The notes under the pieces: generated by a model
Told to the model about the DNA's origin: nothing
The model's input: the letters and a program-made list of their open reading frames with translations, nothing else
Database searches by the model: none
Made by a program: the position numbers and the translations under genes
In this document: in pieces, positions 52,667 through 60,856 of the stretch
Numbering within the stretch: position 1 is the first letter of the stretch
Layout of the letters: each line of letters opens with the position of its first letter
Source of the DNA: Bacteroidota bacterium
Lineage (GTDB): Bacteria > Bacteroidota > Bacteroidia > 2-12-FULL-35-15
Direction: 5' to 3'
NCBI GenBank assembly: GCA_029237775.1
Contig: JAQZBR010000002.1
Span: 620,001 to 684,000 of the forward strand
Length of the DNA stretch: 64,000 bases

Positions 52667-54553
52667 ATGGGCATTACGCGTACTCTTTCAGGGTTTTTCT
52701 CTTTTACATCCCTGTTATTTCTGACTGCCTGCGGAGGCGATAACTCATCATCCTCTGAAAATGCAAATGACTCCCTCCATAAAAAGGTGAACGTTACAGA
52801 TGTGAAATATATCAGGATCGATGACGCTAAAAACTTCCTTCCTTCCTGGTCGAAAGAGAATATCCTTGTATACCACGACATTTCGGAGCCTGATGACATG
52901 CATCCCTGCAATGGCCTTAGCGTGTCGCGCAGCGAGCGAATGGGATACACTCAAACTTACATTATCGGTGTAGATTTTCAAAACCTGAAACCACGTCCCG
53001 TTTGTGTTAAGGCCTTGCCTGAGATTTCGGCTGACGGTCTTAACTTCACATATGAACTCAGGGATGATATCACATTCGATGATGGCTCGCCAATAACTCT
53101 GGAAGATATCATCTTCACTTTCAAAGCCTGTAAAAACCCGCTGACGAATAATCCTCATGCTAAGCCTTATCTTGATAACCTCGAGGATATTCTTACAGAT
53201 AAAGCCTCCCCACGCAAGTTTACACTGAAGATGAAGCGTAAATACATTCAGAACATAGTATTTCTTGCCGATTACCCAATCATGCAGCGTACCTTTTATG
53301 ATAAAGAAAATATTTTAGCAAAATACTCTTTCAGCCAGTTTGATGATCCGAATTTTAAAGCTGATCAGCAACAGGATCTTAATAAGTGGGCGGCAGAATT
53401 TAACAGCGCAAAGTACGGACATGATCCAAAGTTCCTTGTTGGCGCAGGTCCTTATTTCGTTGAGAAATGGGACGCTGGACAGGAAATGATCCTTGCACGC
53501 AAGAAGAATCACTGGAGCTTTGGAAGCTCAAACATGTATGAATCATCTTATCCTGATAAGATCGTGTTTAAATTAAACAAGGATCAAAATTCACAGATCC
53601 TTGAATTTAAGACACAAACGCTCGATGCAACTACTTCCATATCAACTAAAACCCTTATCGAGTTACAAAAGGACAGTAACTTCAATGCAAATTACAACGC
53701 GCGCTTCACAGACACTTATTACTACGGGTACATGTGCATGAACCAAAAACCGGATGGTATCAAACGACAACCGCTTTTCACTGACAAAAAAACAAGACGC
53801 GCCATAGCTATGCTGGTTCCGCTTGATGATATCAATAAAGTGGTGAATAAAGGGAAGAACAAACGGATTGTTGGTCCTGTATCTCCATTAAAACCAGAAT
53901 ATAATTCTGACCTGAAACTTATTCCTTTTGATATTGAAGGTGCTAAGAAACTTCTGGATGAGGCCGGATGGAAAGATACTGATGGAGATAATATTCGTGA
54001 TAAAATGGTAGACGGAAAAAAGGTCAAATTTGAATTCGATCTTAATTATTCCAATTCTGACGTTGCCTGGAAGGACATTTCGCAGATGACCTCCGAAGCA
54101 ATGTACAAAGCCGGTGTTAAAGCAATCATGAATCCTCTTGACTTTTCTGTTATTATCGGCAATGCAAATAACCACGATTTTGATATGATGATCGGTGGTT
54201 GGGGAGGAAGCTTCGCACCTGAAGATTATACACAGATCTGGCATACGTCTGCCTGGGTTACAAAAGGATCTAATTACGGGGGCTTCGGAAATGCGGAATC
54301 AGACGCACTTATTGATTCCATCAAATATGAGATGGATGATGACAAACGAGCTGTGCTTGTCAAGAAATTCCAGCAGATCGTTTATGATGAGCAGCCCTAC
54401 GTGTTCATGTTTTCTTCCTTAAGAAGAAACGTGATTCATAAAAGATTCGGCAATCAGGAAATGTATTTTGAACGCCCTGGCAACTGGATCACGAATCTGA
54501 AACTTCTCTCAAATACGGGAACGATGGCAAAAGCTGCAGCAACGGCTAACTAA
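52667..54553 (+). CDS. ABC transporter substrate-binding lipoprotein, oligopeptide/dipeptide type
   Basis: 628 residues. Lipobox LTAC with Cys22, followed by GGDNSSSS. The rest is a family-5 solute-binding protein (DppA/OppA type), with LRDDITFDDGSPITLEDIIFT near the N terminus and GGWGGSFAPEDYTQIWHT in the C-terminal half. It should capture peptides or similar solutes for the two permeases that follow (9-nt gap, then a 4-nt overlap). Confidence 0.92.
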   Translation: MGITRTLSGFFSFTSLLFLTACGGDNSSSSENANDSLHKKVNVTDVKYIRIDDAKNFLPSWSKENILVYHDISEPDDMHPCNGLSVSRSERMGYTQTYIIGVDFQNLKPRPVCVKALPEISADGLNFTYELRDDITFDDGSPITLEDIIFTFKACKNPLTNNPHAKPYLDNLEDILTDKASPRKFTLKMKRKYIQNIVFLADYPIMQRTFYDKENILAKYSFSQFDDPNFKADQQQDLNKWAAEFNSAKYGHDPKFLVGAGPYFVEKWDAGQEMILARKKNHWSFGSSNMYESSYPDKIVFKLNKDQNSQILEFKTQTLDATTSISTKTLIELQKDSNFNANYNARFTDTYYYGYMCMNQKPDGIKRQPLFTDKKTRRAIAMLVPLDDINKVVNKGKNKRIVGPVSPLKPEYNSDLKLIPFDIEGAKKLLDEAGWKDTDGDNIRDKMVDGKKVKFEFDLNYSNSDVAWKDISQMTSEAMYKAGVKAIMNPLDFSVIIGNANNHDFDMMIGGWGGSFAPEDYTQIWHTSAWVTKGSNYGGFGNAESDALIDSIKYEMDDDKRAVLVKKFQQIVYDEQPYVFMFSSLRRNVIHKRFGNQEMYFERPGNWITNLKLLSNTGTMAKAAATAN

Positions 54554-54562
54554 TAAAGATCA

Positions 54563-56038
54563 ATGCTCAGATACATTGTTAAACGGATCTTAATTTTTAT
54601 TCCTACGCTCATAATAATTACTCTACTGGGTTTTATTATAAGCATTAATGCACCGGGAGATCCCGTTGAACGTATGGTATCCTCCGCACAATCCGGAGGA
54701 GAACTGGGAACACAAAATCTCAGTCAATTGCAGGATAAATTATTCTGGCGAAAAAAACTCGGGCTGGATCTGCCTGTTTTCTACTTTTCCATCACCTCTC
54801 TTTCACGCCCGGATACACTGTTTAAGATCTACGATAAAAGCGAACGCGAGGCTCTTGACAGGCTCATCAGCAAGCATGGGAACTGGCGGGAAATTCAACA
54901 TTATTATCATGCTCAAAACAGACTCTACAATTTCCTTTTGGCATTTTCTCCGGATACAAACCTGGTGAAAGCTGCAGAATTCAATACTGTTAAAGAAAAT
55001 ATCAATCTGCTCAAATATGAGACACTCGCATTAAAATCCTCCTATGACGAAATTGTTATCGATGCGAAGCTTAAAAAAATCAAAACACTTCTTTCCCAAT
55101 ATCCCTTTCTGCAAAAGTTTAAAAGTGAGTTTAATGAAAGTGAAAAGGCCTATAATGAAATAAAAGCAAGCTCCACTTCCTGGAAAAATTATATCCCAAG
55201 AATAGCATTTTACAAAACACATAACCAATATCATCGTTGGCTCTTTGGGGATGGCGGGCATTTTTCAAGAGGTTTACTGCATCTCGATTTTGGAACATCT
55301 TACATTACAAAGCAACCTATCTCGGATGTCATATTTACAAAGATCGGCTGGTCGCTTTTCTTTGCAATGCTTTCGGTACTTCTTGCGTATCTCGTAAGCA
55401 TCCCGGTGGGTGTAAAAGCTGCCGCCAACAGAGGTTCACGATTCGACAGGTTTTCTTCCATCATTTTGTTCATGCTCTATTCAATGCCCGCATTTTGGCT
55501 TGCAACATTACTGCTGATGACGTTTGCAAACCCCGATGTTCTGCAATGGTTTCCCGCATCAGGTGTAAAGCCCGCAACCGGATATCCAGAGGACGCAGGA
55601 ATTTTTGAGAAAATAAGACTTTCTCTGCCCTATCTTATATTGCCTGCCATCTGCTATACATACAGCTCCTTTGCTTTTTTGTCGAGAACGATGCGGGTTT
55701 CAATGATAGAGACGGTGGGACAGGATTACATTCGCACTGCCCGCGCTAAAGGCCTTCCTGAAAACAAAGTGATCTGGAAACATGCTTTCAGAAATTCACT
55801 TCTTCCTATCATCACGGTTTTTGCGAATATTTTTCCTGCTGCCATTGGTGGCTCTGTAATTATTGAAAGCATCTTCACAATTCCGGGGATGGGTTATGAA
55901 ACATTCCTCGCGATACAAAGCAATAATTATCCGATGATCATTGCTGTGTTTACTATAACCGGCTTTTTAACACTGGTTGGTTATTTAGTTTCTGATATTT
56001 TATATGCACTTGTCGATCCCCGTATTTCCTATAAATGA
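54563..56038 (+). CDS. ABC transporter permease, OppB/DppB type, with a large insertion
   Basis: 491 residues, versus about 310 usual. The first helix and GFIISINAPGDPVERM are of the OppB type; then comes an insertion of about 160 residues (60-235), helical and charged, before GLLHLDFGTSYITKQPISDV and the six-helix BPD domain with the EAA loop YIRTARAKGLPENKVIWKHA. The insertion should be periplasmic. The stop overlaps the start of the next permease (ATGA). Confidence 0.9.
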   Translation: MLRYIVKRILIFIPTLIIITLLGFIISINAPGDPVERMVSSAQSGGELGTQNLSQLQDKLFWRKKLGLDLPVFYFSITSLSRPDTLFKIYDKSEREALDRLISKHGNWREIQHYYHAQNRLYNFLLAFSPDTNLVKAAEFNTVKENINLLKYETLALKSSYDEIVIDAKLKKIKTLLSQYPFLQKFKSEFNESEKAYNEIKASSTSWKNYIPRIAFYKTHNQYHRWLFGDGGHFSRGLLHLDFGTSYITKQPISDVIFTKIGWSLFFAMLSVLLAYLVSIPVGVKAAANRGSRFDRFSSIILFMLYSMPAFWLATLLLMTFANPDVLQWFPASGVKPATGYPEDAGIFEKIRLSLPYLILPAICYTYSSFAFLSRTMRVSMIETVGQDYIRTARAKGLPENKVIWKHAFRNSLLPIITVFANIFPAAIGGSVIIESIFTIPGMGYETFLAIQSNNYPMIIAVFTITGFLTLVGYLVSDILYALVDPRISYK

Positions 56039-57396
56039 CACAAAAGGCAGAGAAAAACATCATCGAGAACGTTCCTGAAAGAAACCATTTCAGCTTTAAG
56101 AGATATGCCTGGGCGCAATTCAAAAAAAACAAAGCCGCTTTTTATTCTTTCCGTATCCTTATTTTTCTGGTCATTCTCGCGGTAATAGCTCCATTTATTG
56201 CGACCGACCTTCCGCTTTACTGTAAATACAAAGGAGTTTCCATGTTTCCTGCTTTTTCTTTTTCCAACAATTGCGAAGTGACAAATCCTGAGTCAGGTGA
56301 AAAAGAAAATATACAATACGATATCGCAGAATGGAAAAAAATGGATGTTGAAAACATAATTTTTGCCCCCGTTCCATATACACCAAATAAAACGGACTAC
56401 GACAACGCTAATTATGTATCACCGGGTGGAAAACAAATATTTACAGATAAAGATGGAAACCAGGTAGACATGCCTTCGCGCTTCCGACACAGGTTAGGTA
56501 CAAATAAAGGTGGTGAGGATGTTTTATCAGGACTTATAAACGGGACTCGTGTTTCACTGACAATTGGAATATTATCAATGTCGATTGCATCTGCTCTTGG
56601 TTTATTACTTGGTGCAATGGCTGGTTATTTTGGCGACAGAAAGCTTCAAACGACCAGGGGCGCTTTCTGGACCTTCATTGTCGGGACAATCTTTGCCTGG
56701 TATTATGCGTTCTACCTCCGCTCCTATTCCATTGCAGATGGATTTGCGGAGTCAAGCTTCTCCATGCTCGGACAATTGTTATTGAGTCTTTTCATTTTTT
56801 CAACGATCCTCTATTTATTCTATCTTATCGGCAAAGTCGTGGGTAAGTTGCCATTCCTTAATTCAAATGTCTACATCCCTGTAGATTCCATCATTTCACG
56901 TTGTATTGAAATTCTCATCTCAATGCCCTTACTTATTTTGATCATTTCTGTCGCTGCCATCGCAAAAGAAAAATCCATCATTAATATTATGGTGATCATT
57001 GGTTTGACTGGTTGGACACCCATCGCGCGCTTAACGCGCGCAGAGTTCCTTCGTGTTTCAAACCTTGAATATATTCACGCAGCAAAATCTATGGGATTCA
57101 AAGAATTCAGAATAATATTCAAGCATGCGCTTCCTAATGCGATTGCGCCAGCGCTTGTCGCGATAGCATTCGGAGTTGCTTCTGCAATACTTATAGAATC
57201 TTCTTTGTCATTCCTTGGGGTGGGAGTTCCGCCATCCACGGTAACATGGGGATCATTATTGAATTCGGGACGTGAACAATACTCTGCCTGGTGGCTGGTG
57301 ATCTTTCCCGGCCTTGCTATATTTTTAACGGTAACGATATACAACCTTTTAGGAGAAGGCTTAAGAGACGCGCTTGATCCGCGGCTTAAACGATAA
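56035..57396 (+). CDS. ABC transporter permease, OppC/DppC type, enlarged
   Basis: 453 residues, versus about 300 usual. An N-terminal helix and a long periplasmic segment (about 60-155) precede RHRLGTNKGGEDVLSGLINGT, which matches OppC (HxLGTDxxGxDxxSR). The BPD domain is split by an insertion with two extra helices (about 200-270). The EAA loop is YIHAAKSMGFKEFRIIFKHA. No ABC ATPase is encoded nearby, so it must be supplied from elsewhere. Confidence 0.9.
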   Translation: MTQKAEKNIIENVPERNHFSFKRYAWAQFKKNKAAFYSFRILIFLVILAVIAPFIATDLPLYCKYKGVSMFPAFSFSNNCEVTNPESGEKENIQYDIAEWKKMDVENIIFAPVPYTPNKTDYDNANYVSPGGKQIFTDKDGNQVDMPSRFRHRLGTNKGGEDVLSGLINGTRVSLTIGILSMSIASALGLLLGAMAGYFGDRKLQTTRGAFWTFIVGTIFAWYYAFYLRSYSIADGFAESSFSMLGQLLLSLFIFSTILYLFYLIGKVVGKLPFLNSNVYIPVDSIISRCIEILISMPLLILIISVAAIAKEKSIINIMVIIGLTGWTPIARLTRAEFLRVSNLEYIHAAKSMGFKEFRIIFKHALPNAIAPALVAIAFGVASAILIESSLSFLGVGVPPSTVTWGSLLNSGREQYSAWWLVIFPGLAIFLTVTIYNLLGEGLRDALDPRLKR

Positions 57397-57397
57397 A

Positions 57398-57808
57398 CTA
57401 TTTCTTCTTTCTGTGAATCATATCTGACAACTGTTCAGTAAACCTATCCAATTCTAAAGCAGATTTCTTGATCATCCCCAGCATTTTTTTCATTTCAATT
57501 GCATCATTCTCAAGCTCCAGTAAATTAGCAATACCAAGCAAATGTGCCACCGGTTGCCTTATCTTATGAGAGATGACAAACATAAGGTCCTCCATATCCC
57601 CAACATGAAGATCCTGGTAATCATTCGCCTTTTGTAATTCTGCATTTGTATCTATAAGTTCCTCTGCACGTTTTTCTTTTTCATCTTGCTCGAAAACAAG
57701 TTCACTGTTAGACTTTGATAATTCCTCAGCACATTTCAATAGAGCTCTGTGCAGAAGTATCAAATTATTATGAGCTTCCAATAATTCTCTTACTTTTTTC
57801 TCATTCAT
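57398..57808 (-). CDS. orphan histidine-kinase dimerisation (DHp) domain protein
   Basis: 136 residues: a coiled coil (about 1-68), then a HisKA-like helical pair with the H-box FVISHKIRQPVAHLLG (His81) and a second helix rich in Leu/Lys. The protein ends before any ATP-binding (HATPase) domain, and no such domain is encoded downstream. It could be a phosphotransfer protein like Spo0B, or a decoy for a kinase or receiver. Convergent with the permease gene, one base apart. Confidence 0.78.
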   Translation of the reverse strand: MNEKKVRELLEAHNNLILLHRALLKCAEELSKSNSELVFEQDEKEKRAEELIDTNAELQKANDYQDLHVGDMEDLMFVISHKIRQPVAHLLGIANLLELENDAIEMKKMLGMIKKSALELDRFTEQLSDMIHRKKK

Positions 57809-57943
57809 TTGTTTGAATTCAAGCTGGAATTAACCAGCAAATGTTTAAAACTTCCTTATTTATAAGCTAATTCTGTTGGGCAATTACATAAGTTTATCTA
57901 AACTAATGTGCCTTATCATTAAAAGACATACTTAATAAAAAAG

Positions 57944-59314
57944 ATGAATATTCATTTAATAGCAATCGGTGGAAGTGCAATGCATAACATGGCACTTGCC
58001 ATGCACAAAAAAGGTTATAAGGTAAGCGGTTCGGATGACGAGATCTTTGAACCTTCAAAATCAAGATTGGAAAAAGCAGGGTTACTTCCGGCAAAGGAAG
58101 GATGGGATGTAAATAATATTCACGATGGCCTGGATGCGATCATACTTGGTATGCACGCGCGTTCGGACAACCCCGAGCTTTTGCGTGCACAGGAATTGGG
58201 ATTGAAGATCTATTCGTATCCGGAATACATTTACGAACAAACAAAAGATAAGGTAAGAGTGGTTGTTGGAGGAAGCCATGGAAAGACAACAATTACCGCA
58301 ATGATCCTGCATGTTCTTGAACACTGTAAAATAAACTGTGATTATATGGTTGGAGCACAGCTTGCCGGATTCGACACCATGGTAAAGCTTAGCCAGGAAG
58401 CTAAGATTGCGGTTATTGAAGGTGATGAATATTTATCCTCACCGATCGACCGCAGGCCTAAATTTCATTTATACAAACCAGACATTGCTATTCTGAGCGG
58501 AATTGCATGGGATCACATCAATGTATTTCCAACATTTGATAACTATATTGAACAATTCAGGATCTTTACAGGGTTGATCGAACCAAATGGAACCATTGTT
58601 TACTGTGAGCTTGATCCTGAAGTAAAAAACGTTTGTGAAGCTGTCCGCCCCGACATAAAAAAATTCCCTTACGGAATCCCTGCTCATAAAATTGAAAATG
58701 GAACAACTATCCTCACGGAAACAGGTTTGCCTGATGCTGCATGTGCGCTCGAAATTTTTGGAGATCATAACCTTATGAATATGAACGGTGCGCGGTTAGT
58801 GTGTAACCAATTGGGAGTTAGTGATGGTCAATTTTATGATGCGATTAAAAGCTTTAAAGGTGCATCAAAACGACTTGAGCTTGTCAGCAGAAATGAAAGC
58901 ACAGCAGTTTATAAAGACTTTGCCCACTCACCTTCAAAATTAAAAGCGACAACACTCGCAGTGAAAAAGCAATTTCCCGATCGTAAATTATTAGCCTGCA
59001 TGGAGCTGCATACCTTCAGCAGTCTTAATGAGAATTTCCTTCGTGAGTATAAGGGTTCAATGGCTGTGGCTGATGAGGCAATTGTTTATTTTAACTCTCA
59101 TACTATTGAGCACAAAAAATTAAAACCGATAACTGAAGACCAGGTGAAGCAAGCCTTCGGAGGCGATAACATTAAGGTCTTCACAGATTCAGCAGCGCTT
59201 TTAAAACATCTGGAGGGTGTGGACTACAGAAATAAAAACCTCCTGCTGATGAGCTCAGGAAATTTTGACGGAATTGATTTTAAGCAACTCGGGGATAAAG
59301 TTATTTCATCATAA
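57944..59314 (+). CDS. mpl: UDP-N-acetylmuramate:L-Ala-gamma-D-Glu-meso-DAP ligase
   Basis: 456 residues with the Mur-ligase fold: an N-terminal Rossmann part (IHLIAIGGSAMHNMALAM), the P-loop GGSHGKTT (109-116), the central EGDEYLSSPIDRRPKF region, and the C-terminal YKDFAHSPSKLKATT. Mpl joins recycled murein tripeptide to UDP-MurNAc. MurC also has this fold, but EGDEY and the HARSDNPEL segment fit Mpl. Confidence 0.92.
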   Translation: MNIHLIAIGGSAMHNMALAMHKKGYKVSGSDDEIFEPSKSRLEKAGLLPAKEGWDVNNIHDGLDAIILGMHARSDNPELLRAQELGLKIYSYPEYIYEQTKDKVRVVVGGSHGKTTITAMILHVLEHCKINCDYMVGAQLAGFDTMVKLSQEAKIAVIEGDEYLSSPIDRRPKFHLYKPDIAILSGIAWDHINVFPTFDNYIEQFRIFTGLIEPNGTIVYCELDPEVKNVCEAVRPDIKKFPYGIPAHKIENGTTILTETGLPDAACALEIFGDHNLMNMNGARLVCNQLGVSDGQFYDAIKSFKGASKRLELVSRNESTAVYKDFAHSPSKLKATTLAVKKQFPDRKLLACMELHTFSSLNENFLREYKGSMAVADEAIVYFNSHTIEHKKLKPITEDQVKQAFGGDNIKVFTDSAALLKHLEGVDYRNKNLLLMSSGNFDGIDFKQLGDKVISS

Positions 59315-59477
59315 GTTCAGCCACTGAATTTCCTTTTTCAGCAATTAAATTCCACGTTTAAACCCCAGATAAAGCTTTTTTGGGGAGATTTTTTCACACC
59401 AGAACAAACACCTCCTTGTTAATAAAGGGCTTCCCGCAATGGCATATTTTATGGAAATACCATAGAAAAAAACATCC

Positions 59478-60386
59478 ATGGAAACCTTTAACATTAAAAA
59501 GATCTTAGTGCCTGTTGATTTCTCTGAAACTTCAATGAAAGCGCTTGATCATGCCGTGTATATCGCGAAACTTAACACTGCAGACATTACTCTTCTTAAT
59601 GTTGTTGAGAGTACATATTCTTACGCTCCTTCAACCGACTATACAGCTCTTGCTTTCACAAACATGGAAACGTATGAGAAAGAAATTCAGAAGCAGGCAA
59701 AGGACCATATCCTTAAGCTGGCTCAAAAGATCAAGAAGAAAGAAGGAGTGAATATCATTGGCATTGTTTCCAAAGGCTGGGTAAAAGAGGAAATACTTGA
59801 TGCTGCAAGAAGTATGAGAGCCGATATTATTATCATGGGGACACATGGTGTAAAAGGGTTTCGTGAGTTCATTACGGGAAGCAATACCTTCCGTGTTGTC
59901 AACGAAGCGCAATGTCCGGTGCTGTCGGTTCAAAAGGATGCAGTAACACCCGGATTCAAAAACATTCTTGTTCCATTCCGGGACAAACCACACTCGCGTG
60001 AGAAAGTAGATTATGCAATCAAAATGGCGGAGCTGTATGGCGCTAAAATATTTGTACTGGGAATTGATATGGATGATGACGAAGGTCAGTTAAAAAAAAT
60101 AGAGCTTGAGGCTGCCCAGATAAAGAGGATCATAGAAAAGCACGGATTAAAATGCACGGTAAAAGTTAAATCAAGTCCTTATCTGGCAGAAAAGATCCTT
60201 AAATACGCAAAGAAGAAAGGCATAGATCTGATAGTGATAATGGCTGATCTTGACAGGATGCAGGTTTCCGAATTTTTCATGGGCCCTTTTGCACAGCAGA
60301 TGGTGAATCATTCTCCAATTCCGGTTTTAAGCATCCGACCAACATTCAACCCTAACACAGTTGACCTGGGCGGTTACGGCTGGTAA
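59478..60386 (+). CDS. tandem UspA-domain universal stress protein
   Basis: 302 residues with two UspA folds. The first (about 5-155) has ILVPVDFSETSMKALDHAV and the ATP-binding-type IIMGTHGVKGFREFITGSN; the second (about 158-295) has NILVPFRDKPHSREKVDYA and a degenerate end (MADLDRMQVSEFFMGPFA) without the G2xG9GS motif. A cytosolic stress protein; it may be under separate control from the next gene. Confidence 0.9.
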   Translation: METFNIKKILVPVDFSETSMKALDHAVYIAKLNTADITLLNVVESTYSYAPSTDYTALAFTNMETYEKEIQKQAKDHILKLAQKIKKKEGVNIIGIVSKGWVKEEILDAARSMRADIIIMGTHGVKGFREFITGSNTFRVVNEAQCPVLSVQKDAVTPGFKNILVPFRDKPHSREKVDYAIKMAELYGAKIFVLGIDMDDDEGQLKKIELEAAQIKRIIEKHGLKCTVKVKSSPYLAEKILKYAKKKGIDLIVIMADLDRMQVSEFFMGPFAQQMVNHSPIPVLSIRPTFNPNTVDLGGYGW

Positions 60387-60403
60387 CCATACAAAACAGA
60401 TTT

Positions 60404-60469
60404 TCGGCTATCAAAAGTGCCGGATTAACGAAACTTGAAATAAAACAACGTTATCACAAAATATATTTG
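60404..60469 (+). promoter_or_regulatory. repeat-type promoter of the 86-residue protein
   Basis: TCGGCTA (60404-60410) and TTAACGA (60425-60431) are 21 bp apart; the second ends 31 nt before TATATTTG (60462-60469). A third candidate, GTAACCA, lies 21 bp upstream (60383-60389), within the end of the UspA gene. The ATG is 62 nt past the box. Confidence 0.65.
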
Positions 60470-60523
60470 TCGCAGAAAATTAAACAAACCAACATATAAA
60501 ACTAACCCTAAACCCATTAAGCC

Positions 60524-60784
60524 ATGTTCCAGATTTTAAAAGAAGAAATTGTAGAAGAGATCATCAAATGTGAAGATCCTAAATCAGTTGAGTCTTATAT
60601 CAATAATGAGATCACTGATCTAAAGAAAAAAGGTTATATCAACCACCTGATCATGCGTTTTATTCAGAAGCTGGATATGAAGCTGATCACTTTCAAACAG
60701 AGCGTATCGTCTGAGCGTATGGAGAATATCAGACTTGCACGCCAGATATTATTAAATAAAATGTTAAAAGGTGTAGACGCCTAA
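60524..60784 (+). CDS. hypothetical 86-residue protein
   Basis: MFQILKEEIVEEIIKCEDPK..., an all-helical, charged, soluble-looking protein, with a middle part ITDLKKKGYINHLIMRFIQK and a C-terminal helix. No known family. It has the 21-bp repeat promoter and a strong terminator 8 bp after the stop, so it is a single-gene unit. Confidence 0.72.
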   Translation: MFQILKEEIVEEIIKCEDPKSVESYINNEITDLKKKGYINHLIMRFIQKLDMKLITFKQSVSSERMENIRLARQILLNKMLKGVDA

Positions 60785-60791
60785 AAATAAA

Positions 60792-60828
60792 AAAGCTTCC
60801 GGAATAACCCACCGGAAGCTTTTTTTTA
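60792..60828 (+). terminator. terminator after the 86-residue gene
   Basis: AAAGCTTCCGG (60792-60802) pairs with CCGGAAGCTTT (60812-60822), then a T run. Confidence 0.85.
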
Positions 60829-60856
60829 TCTGTTTAATAAGCCGAGCAAAGTAAAT

